From an uncultured Porphyromonadaceae bacterium (lineage in GTDB: Bacteria; Bacteroidota; Bacteroidia; Bacteroidales; Muribaculaceae), in the NCBI GenBank assembly GCA_900541865.1, contig UQLO01000014.1:1-58917 (forward strand): DNA of 58,917 nucleotides, read 5' to 3'. Position 1 is the first letter of the stretch; each line of letters opens with the position of its first letter. The notes under the pieces are model-generated. The model ran no database searches. It was given only the letters and a program-made list of their open reading frames with translations, and was not told the DNA's origin. Made by a program: the position numbers and the translations under genes. Positions 8,850 through 16,046 of this stretch are shown one piece after another.

Positions 8850-10160
8850 TTAACGTTCGGGAACAAAGATGGTTTCCTCGCGGTCAGGGCCAACCGAAAT
8901 TATAGTCACCGGAACCCCGGTCTGCTGCTCGATGAACGAAACGTAGTCCGTGAACTCCTTAGGTAGCTCTTCGACTGTGCGAAGCTTCTTAAGCGGCGTC
9001 AGCCAGCCCGGGAAACTTTGGTAGACGGGCTCCACGATGCCTGCGCCCTCGGCTTCGTCGCCCAGAGTGTAGGGAAAGTCGGAGGTGACGGTGCCGTCCG
9101 GAAGGCGGTATTCGGTGGCCACCTTGATGGTGGGAAAGTCGTCAAGCACGTCGCTCTTCATCATGATAAGGTCGGTTACACCGTTGATCATCACGGCATA
9201 GCGCAGTGCAACCAAGTCGAGCCAGCCGCAGCGGCGCTCACGGCCCGTCACTGCGCCATACTCATGGCCGATGGCACGGATTGTTGCTCCCGTATTGTCG
9301 AAAAGCTCAGTCGGGAAGGGGCCGCTGCCTACTCGCGTGCAGTATGCCTTGAAGATTCCGTAAACCTTGCCTATGCGGCCCGGTGCAAGGCCAAGGCCCG
9401 TGCAGGCGCCGGCAGCAACGGTATTGCTCGAAGTCACGAAGGGATACGAACCGAAGTCTACGTCGAGCATCGTCCCCTGAGCCCCCTCGCAGAGAACCGA
9501 CTTGCCCTCCCCAAGCGTGCGGTTCACCTCGAATTCGCTGTCGACAAGCGGAAAGCTCTTCAGATATTCTATCGCGTCGAACCATTCCGCCTCGGCCTTG
9601 ACAAATTCCGGAGTGCCGCTGGCAGGGCTGCCAAGCTGCGAAAGGGTTTCCATATGGGCGTCGCGCGCGGTAGTGTAGCGCTCGGCGAAATCCGGATGCT
9701 CAAGGTCGCCAACGCGGATGCCCTTGCGGCTCACCTTGTCGGTGTAGGCCGGACCGATGCCCTTGCCCGTGGTGCCGATTTTCGACGAACCCTTGCGGCG
9801 CTCGTTGGCGGCGTCAAGCAGCCTGTGCGTGGGCATGATAAGGTGGGCCTTGCGCGATATCCGAAGTATGGACCGAAGGTCGATGCCCTCCTCCTCCAGC
9901 GCGCGAGCCTCGTCGCGAAACAAGACCGGGTCGAGCACAACACCGTTGCCAATGAGATTGACACTATTGCCTCCCTTGGCGAATATGCCCGACGGTATGG
10001 AGCGGAGAACATGTTTGCGACCGTCGAATTCTAAGGTATGGCCGGCATTCGGACCCCCCTGGAAACGGGCCACAAGATCATATTCCGGTGCGAGTACATC
10101 AACGATTTTTCCTTTGCCTTCGTCTCCCCATTGGAGACCCAGCAGCAAGTCTGCTTTCAT
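8850..10160 (-). CDS. purA: Adenylosuccinate synthase
   Basis: PurA joins IMP and aspartate using GTP to give adenylosuccinate, the first committed step to AMP. The 436-residue length is normal. It has the N-terminal P-loop block GLQWGDEGKGKIVD (about 7-20), the GGPNAGHT IMP-binding segment, the catalytic block CEGAQGTMLDVDFGSYPFVT (about 217-236), and the C-terminal nucleotide-binding part ending in ISVGPDREETI. The catalytic Asp and His are in place (WGDEGKGK and GPNAGHT). The ATG at 10160 overlaps the stop codon of the upstream Fur-family gene by 4 nt, so the two are probably translationally coupled. DUF1015 follows. Pairing a Fur-type repressor with purA suggests metal- or stress-linked control of the operon, but that is inference. 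Confidence 0.97.
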   Translation of the reverse strand: MKADLLLGLQWGDEGKGKIVDVLAPEYDLVARFQGGPNAGHTLEFDGRKHVLRSIPSGIFAKGGNSVNLIGNGVVLDPVLFRDEARALEEEGIDLRSILRISRKAHLIMPTHRLLDAANERRKGSSKIGTTGKGIGPAYTDKVSRKGIRVGDLEHPDFAERYTTARDAHMETLSQLGSPASGTPEFVKAEAEWFDAIEYLKSFPLVDSEFEVNRTLGEGKSVLCEGAQGTMLDVDFGSYPFVTSSNTVAAGACTGLGLAPGRIGKVYGIFKAYCTRVGSGPFPTELFDNTGATIRAIGHEYGAVTGRERRCGWLDLVALRYAVMINGVTDLIMMKSDVLDDFPTIKVATEYRLPDGTVTSDFPYTLGDEAEGAGIVEPVYQSFPGWLTPLKKLRTVEELPKEFTDYVSFIEQQTGVPVTIISVGPDREETIFVPER

Positions 10161-10642
10161 CGGTTGGATATTTTGGGTTTAAGTGTTTGCTTGGTTTTGC
10201 CCGATTTGCCCGAACAGGCCGAACACAGACCGTACACCGTGATAGCAGCATGGCTGACAGTGAAGCGAGCTATACGCGTTGTCCGCGCCTGCTGCTCAAG
10301 TATGGGCAACCGGAGGTCGCGGACGCGCCCGCACGCCGTGCAAACCGTGTGCGAGTGCCGCGCCGGAGCCTGTTCATAGAGAGTCTTGCCCCCGAACTCA
10401 TGCCGCGCAAGGATACCAGCTTCTGCCAGCAGACCGACGGTCGTATAAACCGTAGCTTGAGCAATGTGGTTGCCGAGGGCTGCCACAGCCGTGCAAACCT
10501 CGTCGGCGCCATAGTGCCCCTTCAGACCAAAAGCAGCCTCCAGAACCATGATACGCTCGGGAGTATTCCGTCGGCCCGTGCGCTCCAAAAAGTCCCGGAA
10601 AAGCCGGATGGCGTCAGCCTGTTTGACCTTGTCCGTGTTCAT
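10157..10642 (-). CDS. Fur family transcriptional regulator
   Basis: This 161-residue DNA-binding protein has the Fur winged helix (recognition helix around QATVYTTVGLLAEAGIL, about 71-87). The dimerisation domain has metal-binding features (HSHTVCTACG near 110-120, and a second CxxC, CSAC, near 147). The double CxxC fits the structural zinc site of Fur/PerR/Zur proteins. I cannot tell Fur, Zur and PerR apart from sequence alone. It is the first gene of an operon with purA and DUF1015. A -7 element ends 5 nt before the ATG, so the mRNA may be leaderless. A short basic tail (about SGKSGKTKQTLKPKISNR) follows the last CxxC. Confidence 0.9.
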   Translation of the reverse strand: MNTDKVKQADAIRLFRDFLERTGRRNTPERIMVLEAAFGLKGHYGADEVCTAVAALGNHIAQATVYTTVGLLAEAGILARHEFGGKTLYEQAPARHSHTVCTACGRVRDLRLPILEQQARTTRIARFTVSHAAITVYGLCSACSGKSGKTKQTLKPKISNR

Positions 10643-10646
10643 GCGG

Positions 10647-10654
10647 CAAATTTA
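10647..10654 (-). promoter_or_regulatory. -7 element of the fur-purA-DUF1015 operon
   Basis: A perfect TAAATTTG on the minus strand ends at 10647, with the start codon at 10642. The transcript would then begin at or within a few bases of the ATG. No TTTG is found 19-21 nt upstream, so a regulator may be needed for activity. Confidence 0.55.
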
Positions 10655-10809
10655 GTGATTTTTTTCCGTAATCCCCCTACCCCATCCAATAATTCACGAC
10701 TGAATCCTCCAAACCATCCTCCCGCCGGCTTGCCTCAACGCCATGGAGCGGCGGATTCAGCCGTCGCCCGACCGCCATCCCAAATGGATTTGTCGACGAT
10801 TTTGATTTT

Positions 10810-11649
10810 TTAATTTGCCTTGAGCTGTATCAGACTGATTGAACCGATGCGGGCTGCCGCTTCCGAGAAACTGCTCCAGTATGAGCCGTAGATTTTTGAG
10901 CACATCGAAAGTGAGGTCATCTCGGTAATACCCTCTATGATACCATCACGGGAGGTGCGGTCGGCCTTCTTGGTGGAATATGTTATACAATCGCCGAAAA
11001 GTCGATGAAGATTAAATTTTACCTCCTCGTTGTCCGTTGCCAAATAAAATTTAGTCTGTGGGTTTGTTTCCAGCTCTTCTCGAATGGCATTCTCGAAAAG
11101 CTCATCAGGGCTGTTAAGGATGGATAGAGTGTTGTCAGTGCGGCGTATGTGCAGACCTACCGGTCTCTCTCCTTTATCAATTTTCAGACGACGCTCGGCT
11201 TCGCGAAATATTGCTTCCGTTGGTTTGAAAAGGCTGCGGTAGAGGGTATCACTGTTGGGGTAGAATTCGCTCCCGGTCCGAATCAGAATTGTGCCGTCAA
11301 CTTCGGAAATCAATTGCTCAACTGCGTGAGGTTGGTCTAACAGCGGTTCAAGTTTCGAATCATCTATTTTCAAACCATACCTGCCGACTTGAAGCAGCGG
11401 GGAAAGGAATAAATTTTTTTTGCGGGGGCCGTCGCAGAAAAGTAAGTCTTGTTTGGAACTGATGTTGTCAATCACAGGCAGCCATTCTGTCTGCTCAAAT
11501 ATATCATTGAAACCCGCAAAGAGATCATTATTGACCGGCCATTTAAGAGTATACGGCAATTTGAGCCGCTGCGCCAGAGCCACACCGGAAGCAATGGCTC
11601 TCATTCGATTTGCGGCGCCTCCTATGGGATTGATTATGATCCGTTTCAT
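10810..11649 (-). CDS. Putative glycosyltransferase of the O-fucosyltransferase/NodZ-like (GT-B) superfamily
   Basis: This 279-residue protein begins with INPIGGAANRMRAIASG, the nucleotide-sugar-binding start seen in fucosyltransferase-like proteins. It later has VGLHIRRTDN (about 166-175), the HxRRxD motif of the alpha-1,2/alpha-1,6/O-fucosyltransferase superfamily, and near the end FYLATDN and SYWSSFSEAA, further conserved blocks. There is no signal peptide or membrane segment. It would transfer a sugar, possibly fucose, but donor and acceptor are unknown. It starts 9 nt after the lipoprotein gene at 11659-12522, so it is probably co-transcribed with two folding factors. Its base composition is clearly lower in GC than the neighbours, which suggests recent acquisition. 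The call is moderate because it is based on motifs only. Confidence 0.6.
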   Translation of the reverse strand: MKRIIINPIGGAANRMRAIASGVALAQRLKLPYTLKWPVNNDLFAGFNDIFEQTEWLPVIDNISSKQDLLFCDGPRKKNLFLSPLLQVGRYGLKIDDSKLEPLLDQPHAVEQLISEVDGTILIRTGSEFYPNSDTLYRSLFKPTEAIFREAERRLKIDKGERPVGLHIRRTDNTLSILNSPDELFENAIREELETNPQTKFYLATDNEEVKFNLHRLFGDCITYSTKKADRTSRDGIIEGITEMTSLSMCSKIYGSYWSSFSEAAARIGSISLIQLKAN

Positions 11650-11658
11650 TGTTTCGGG

Positions 11659-12522
11659 TTAGTCGGCCGCGGGGTAGCGGAGGAGGCCGGTGCGCAGGCC
11701 GCGCTCTTCGAGTTCGTTGCGCAGCTGGGTGTCGTAGCGCCGCCGAAGGCTGTTGAGCAGGCGGTCGCGGACCACGGGGCGCGCAGCCTCGAAAGGCATC
11801 GTTTCCCCCGGAAGTAGGTATTGGTCTATTTTAAGCAGATAGGTATACCCTCCCGACGATACTTCCAGCGGACGCGCCGCGCGCAGAAAAGCCGCGGCGC
11901 CGCCGCTGAACTCGTAGGGTATCCGGTTCTCGATTTGCTCCCAATCGACCCACCGGTCGCGGAAGTAGTCGAAGTGCACGGCCTCGGCGTTGGCCGCCTG
12001 GTCGAGACGGTCGATGTCGACCGGTCGGGTGGATTTGTAGAGCCGTTTTATCTGGGCCAGCTTGGGCGAAGTGTCCGGCACCTTCAGGTACACTCCCTGC
12101 ACCAGCGGCCGTTCGAGCACGAACTCGTCGCGGTGGCTGTCGTAGTAAGCCTGCAGGCTGTCGAGACTGAACTCGGTGTTGTCGGCCCGGCGAACCATCT
12201 CACGGCGGTAGCGGTTCATAATCAGCTCCTCGCGGTATTCCTCGACCAAGGCGTCGATTTCGTTGAGGTCCACCTCGCGAGCCGCCACGTTGGCTATGAG
12301 TTTGCGGTCAGTCCAGTTGCGGATGTAGGCCTGCGCGAAGGCCGCACTGTCGGCTTCGCTCAGTCCGGCCGGAACGGCGCTGCTCAGCTCGGCGCCCGTC
12401 AGCACCTCGTTCCCTACCGCAACTATGGTGCCGGCCGGCAAAGAAGGCTCGGCGCCGCCGCTGCACCCTGCAAGCAGCAGGAGGCAGACGGCGGCGCCGG
12501 GTATGAGATGCTTGATTGTCAC
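11659..12522 (-). CDS. Periplasmic SurA-like peptidyl-prolyl isomerase lipoprotein without a recognisable rotamase core
   Basis: This 287-residue lipoprotein has a lipobox LLLAGC with Cys20, followed by SGG. A SurA-type helical chaperone region (about 35-150, with IRNWTDRKLIA) and a C-terminal part (VQGVYLKVPD, DRWVDWEQIENRIPYEF) resemble the middle gene of the PPIase operons of Bacteroides. The typical parvulin signature (Q/HILL, GG.LG) is absent, so I expect chaperone rather than isomerase activity, anchored in the inner or outer membrane facing the periplasm. It follows the larger PPIase by 4 nt and precedes the glycosyltransferase-like gene by 9 nt. Confidence 0.7.
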   Translation of the reverse strand: MTIKHLIPGAAVCLLLLAGCSGGAEPSLPAGTIVAVGNEVLTGAELSSAVPAGLSEADSAAFAQAYIRNWTDRKLIANVAAREVDLNEIDALVEEYREELIMNRYRREMVRRADNTEFSLDSLQAYYDSHRDEFVLERPLVQGVYLKVPDTSPKLAQIKRLYKSTRPVDIDRLDQAANAEAVHFDYFRDRWVDWEQIENRIPYEFSGGAAAFLRAARPLEVSSGGYTYLLKIDQYLLPGETMPFEAARPVVRDRLLNSLRRRYDTQLRNELEERGLRTGLLRYPAAD

Positions 12523-12526
12523 GCTG

Positions 12527-14458
12527 TTACTTCGATGCCTTTAGGGCCTCAAATACACCGTTGTTGATGCGAACGGGGTATTTGGCGCGTAGCTGCTCGA
12601 GCCATTGCCGGTCGAGTTCGCTCTGATAGTCGGTCACGGCAGCTCCGCGAACATCGGCCGCACATTCCGGACCGTCGATGATGCGGCCCTGATACGCTGC
12701 GTAGGCGGCCCAGCGTGTGCGGGCGTCGGCGGCCGGCTTATCGCCGTCGAAGGCGAGATAGTCGGTGATGGGGTTTTCGCCGCGGGCGGCAATGACGCGC
12801 TCTACCTTTACATCGCGGCCAAAGTGCTCGCGCATAGCAGCCGTGAAAGCCTGCGCGTCGGCGGTAGAGAGGGTCGGAGCGTAGTTAAGCGCTTCCTGAA
12901 GCACAGAGTCCGACGATGCGAAGATGATGAAGCTCTTGAACTTGGGCTGATCCCACTGGTATTTGTCGCGGTGGGCGCGGAAGTATTCTTCCAGCCCGGT
13001 TGTATCGCGGGCGGCGCGGTCCCAGACGTTGCGGCTCGAAATTTCGTAGAGCAGAATACCGTCGCGGTACTCGTTGAGCAGGTTGCGGTAGTCGGCGTTG
13101 GTTTCTGCCAGCGAGTTGATGAAGTCGGTGCGCAGGTTCTCGCGAAGCATAATGTTGGCGGCGCCACCGATGTGGTTGACAGCATTGTCGACATCCGTGC
13201 TGGCCGTTACGGGCACGCGCTCCATCACCTGAGCCAGAGTAATGCGGCCGCCGCCGTCGTATGTGGCGATGGCCAGGTCAGAGGCTCCCAAGCGGGCGCG
13301 CATCAGCGAATCATAGCCGCCGGCGTGCTTCTCGAGGTCTTTGCGGACCTTTGCGAGTGCCTTGGGAAGCACCTTGGCATGGCGCTCGGCAATGAGACGG
13401 TCAATGACGGCGCGCGACGGCAGGGCAGAACGTTCGTCGTTGCTGATGGCCTGCATGATCTGAGGACGAAGCTCCTCGAGAGGAGCCAGAGCGCGGCTGT
13501 CCAGCTTATTGATGATGTGGTAGCCGAAGCGGGTGCGGAAGGGTGCGGAGATGGTGCCGTTGGGGGTGGCGAAGGCCGCGCTGTCGAACTCGGCGACCAT
13601 TGCGCCGGGGCCGAACCAGGGAAGTTCGCCACCGTTGCGGGCGCTGCCGGGATCCTGTGAGTAGGTGTGGGCCAAAGCGGCGAAATCGGCGCCGGGGGCG
13701 GTGGCAACGGCATAGAGGGAGTCGATGCGGGCTCGCACGGCGCTCTCATCGGCGTCGGGGCGAGTCAGAAGCAGGATGTGCTGAACGTGCACCTCGCCGG
13801 GATTGGGCTCCGAGCTTTCCACACGAATCAGGTGATAACCCATGCCGGAATTGACCGGCTCGGAAATCTGCCCTACCGGCGTGGTGTAGGCGGCCGTCTC
13901 GAAGGAATAGGGATAGCGGTCGGGGGTGACTACGCCCATAAACCCTCCCTGAGCCGACGAGCCGCGGTCCATAGAGTTTGCGCGGGCGGCGTCCTCGAAG
14001 CTAACCGTGCCCGCAAGGATGGCGGCCCGCAGGCTGTCGGCCGCGGCAAGTCCGTCGGGAGTGGGTGCAAGCATGATGTGGCTAACCTTCACTGCCGTGC
14101 GACGACGGTTGTAGTCGTCCAGAACAAGCTGCTCGAACACGGTGGTGTCGCGCAGATAGGGTTCGGCAAGCTCGCGGCGGAATCCGTTGAACTCAGTGCG
14201 GAACGACGCCAGAGTGTCGAGACCGGCGTTTTCGGCATCGGCAACCTTGAGCTTATAGTCAACAAACATCTGCAGGTACTGGTCCAGTGTCTGGGGCTGC
14301 ACCTGCTGGGTGTTGTTCTTGTTGTAGAGGTATTCGAATTCGCTGACGCGGATATCGTGGCCGTCCACTGTCATGAGAACGGGATCGCTGTCGGCGGCGG
14401 CGCCGGTTCCTATTGCGGCGGCAAAGGCCACAGCGGCGGTCAGAATGTGCTTTTTCAT
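12527..14458 (-). CDS. Periplasmic peptidyl-prolyl cis-trans isomerase with two parvulin domains (SurA/PpiD-like)
   Basis: The start chosen is the ATG at 14458, which gives MKKHILTAAVAFAAA as a proper signal peptide; the open frame runs 18 codons further upstream without one. The 643-residue protein has a SurA-like N-terminal region (VSEFEYLYNKNN), a first parvulin domain (VSHIMLAP, then GGFMGVVTP and GYHLIRV) and a second (VQHILLL, then GGELPWFGPG and GYHIINKL). The long C-terminal part is less conserved. It is expected to help outer-membrane and secreted proteins fold in the periplasm, which fits the many barrel and T9SS cargo genes nearby. It is the first gene of a three-gene operon; I found no convincing promoter for it in 14459-14640. 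Confidence 0.88.
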   Translation of the reverse strand: MKKHILTAAVAFAAAIGTGAAADSDPVLMTVDGHDIRVSEFEYLYNKNNTQQVQPQTLDQYLQMFVDYKLKVADAENAGLDTLASFRTEFNGFRRELAEPYLRDTTVFEQLVLDDYNRRRTAVKVSHIMLAPTPDGLAAADSLRAAILAGTVSFEDAARANSMDRGSSAQGGFMGVVTPDRYPYSFETAAYTTPVGQISEPVNSGMGYHLIRVESSEPNPGEVHVQHILLLTRPDADESAVRARIDSLYAVATAPGADFAALAHTYSQDPGSARNGGELPWFGPGAMVAEFDSAAFATPNGTISAPFRTRFGYHIINKLDSRALAPLEELRPQIMQAISNDERSALPSRAVIDRLIAERHAKVLPKALAKVRKDLEKHAGGYDSLMRARLGASDLAIATYDGGGRITLAQVMERVPVTASTDVDNAVNHIGGAANIMLRENLRTDFINSLAETNADYRNLLNEYRDGILLYEISSRNVWDRAARDTTGLEEYFRAHRDKYQWDQPKFKSFIIFASSDSVLQEALNYAPTLSTADAQAFTAAMREHFGRDVKVERVIAARGENPITDYLAFDGDKPAADARTRWAAYAAYQGRIIDGPECAADVRGAAVTDYQSELDRQWLEQLRAKYPVRINNGVFEALKASK

Positions 14459-14639
14459 TGGGCGTGGTACAAGAAATTTTGCTTCCCGGCCGAAACCGGG
14501 GCGTTGTTTCACTTTTTATAAAACGCCCGCTTCGCAACTTTATTGCGTGCTCGCCACAAAAGGGTTAAAAAATATTGGCGTATATGGTCTCGCCATTGGT
14601 CCAAGCGGCTCACGACTGCCCTCAAAAAGCATCCCAGGT

Positions 14640-14670
14640 ATTGTCGGACCAAAAAAATGCCGTAACTTTG
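14640..14670 (+). promoter_or_regulatory. Promoter of the 14753-15970 lipoprotein gene
   Basis: ATTG (14640-14643), 19 nt, then TAACTTTG (14663-14670), a good Bacteroidetes promoter. The predicted start is near 14675-14677, giving a leader of about 75-80 nt. Confidence 0.85.
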
Positions 14671-14752
14671 CGCCCCGAAAACCAACCCGAATTATCTTTA
14701 ACCTGACCGCGTCACCGCGGACGCTGTTGCGCGGTCTTTAAATAAATGTTAG

Positions 14753-15970
14753 ATGAAAAAAGTATTTTTCTACGCCATGGCCGCTTTCGTGGCCGCTACA
14801 ATGGCCACAGGATGCTCCGACGATGACCCCAAGTCTTCAAAAACCTTCGCCGAAGCTACCCGCACCGAGGCCAACGGCCTCAACCTCACCGTAGGCGGCG
14901 CAACTATGCCCGGCATGACGGTTGAATTTGCTCCCGCTGCAAACGCTTCCGAAGGCACTCTCAAGGTCTACAGCCGCTTCGACCTCGCCGCAATCCCCGG
15001 CGCACCGGAGGCCCTCAAACAGTCCATCGCCGGCCCCGGAGCCATCCCCGGTACCCCCGAACTGACTATCCCTGTCACCATCGAACTCGACCAGGCTGGC
15101 ACCACCGGCTCCTTCCAGGGCTCCGGCGCCACCGAATACGCCTCCTACAACTACTCCGGTACCATCACCGACAACGCCATCAACCTCGCCTTCTCCGACG
15201 TTCGACTCAAAAACGTTTCGCTCGCAGGCCGCTACGCCCTCGAAGGCTTCACCATGGACGAAGACTGGGAAAGCGACACCTACGGCACAATCTTCACCAA
15301 CCCCATCTACGTCAACTGGCAGAGCGGCGCTTCGCTCGACTTCCTCGGCACTCCCATGACTCCCGAGGAACTCTGCAAGCTCCTGTTCACCATGCCGCTC
15401 CTCGACGACATGAACACCACCGTGCCCAACTACCTCACCACCCTCCTCAAGGACGTCACCTTCGGTCAGGACGGCAACATCACCGCAAACTACCTCGACC
15501 TCGACGCTGACAACGAGTCGGTGCGCAACTACATCACCAGCCCCGTCAACATGGCTCAGTACGTCGTGGCTTCCGACAAGCAGATGCTCTTCTTCCTCAA
15601 CCCCGCAGCCGTTGTCGCCGACGCTTCCCGCGCTGTCGGTCCGGTCGACATGAACAACGTTCTCGGCAACGTCCTTGGCCAGCTCGCACCCATGATGACC
15701 AACGGCGTGCCCATGCAGTACCGCAAGAGCGCCGACGGCAAAATGAGCGTTTACCTCGCCACCGAGACCCTCCTGCCCCTGCTCAAGCAGAACGTCCTGC
15801 CCCTGCTCCGCAACGAAGCCGTTGTAAACCAGCTCGTCGAGATGGTCGGCCAGACCGACATGGGTGCCTTCATCGCTCCTCTCCTCCCAGGCATGATTGC
15901 CTCCGCCGCCGACGTAATCGAGCAGACTACCGTCCTCGAAATCGGCCTCAACCTCACCGCTCAAAATTAA
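14753..15970 (+). CDS. Surface-exposed lipoprotein of unknown function, possibly DUF4925
   Basis: This 405-residue lipoprotein has Cys21 (MATGC) followed by SDDDP. That matches the Bacteroidetes lipoprotein export signal (S-D/E-rich right after the Cys), so it is probably displayed on the cell surface. The mature part begins with a beta-rich domain (GLNLTVGGATMPG) and ends with a helical part. It resembles the DUF4925 lipoproteins of Bacteroides, but I hold that loosely. Codons end almost always in C, more so than in the neighbours, which suggests high expression. It has its own promoter, a leader of about 80 nt and a strong shared terminator, so it is monocistronic. Confidence 0.75.
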   Translation: MKKVFFYAMAAFVAATMATGCSDDDPKSSKTFAEATRTEANGLNLTVGGATMPGMTVEFAPAANASEGTLKVYSRFDLAAIPGAPEALKQSIAGPGAIPGTPELTIPVTIELDQAGTTGSFQGSGATEYASYNYSGTITDNAINLAFSDVRLKNVSLAGRYALEGFTMDEDWESDTYGTIFTNPIYVNWQSGASLDFLGTPMTPEELCKLLFTMPLLDDMNTTVPNYLTTLLKDVTFGQDGNITANYLDLDADNESVRNYITSPVNMAQYVVASDKQMLFFLNPAAVVADASRAVGPVDMNNVLGNVLGQLAPMMTNGVPMQYRKSADGKMSVYLATETLLPLLKQNVLPLLRNEAVVNQLVEMVGQTDMGAFIAPLLPGMIASAADVIEQTTVLEIGLNLTAQN

Positions 15971-15986
15971 TCCACACCCCCAATAA

Positions 15987-16032
15987 CACACAAAAAAATG
16001 GTTTCCGCGTGCGGAAACCATTTTTTTGTGTG
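15987..16032. terminator. Bidirectional terminator between the lipoprotein and DPP III genes
   Basis: A near-perfect inverted repeat covers 15987-16032: CACACAAAAAAATGGTTTCC plus GC, a GT centre, then the mirror. It has seven A on one side and seven T on the other. It serves both converging genes, 16 nt after the lipoprotein stop and 14 nt after the DPP III stop. Confidence 0.93.
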
Positions 16033-16046
16033 TTCAAACCCAGGGA

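Noticed and set aside
14459..14600. CAACTTTA-like sequence near 14535-14542 as the promoter of the PPIase operon
   Set aside because: It has one mismatch in the -7 element, and its nearest TTTG is only 14 nt away, so the spacing is wrong.
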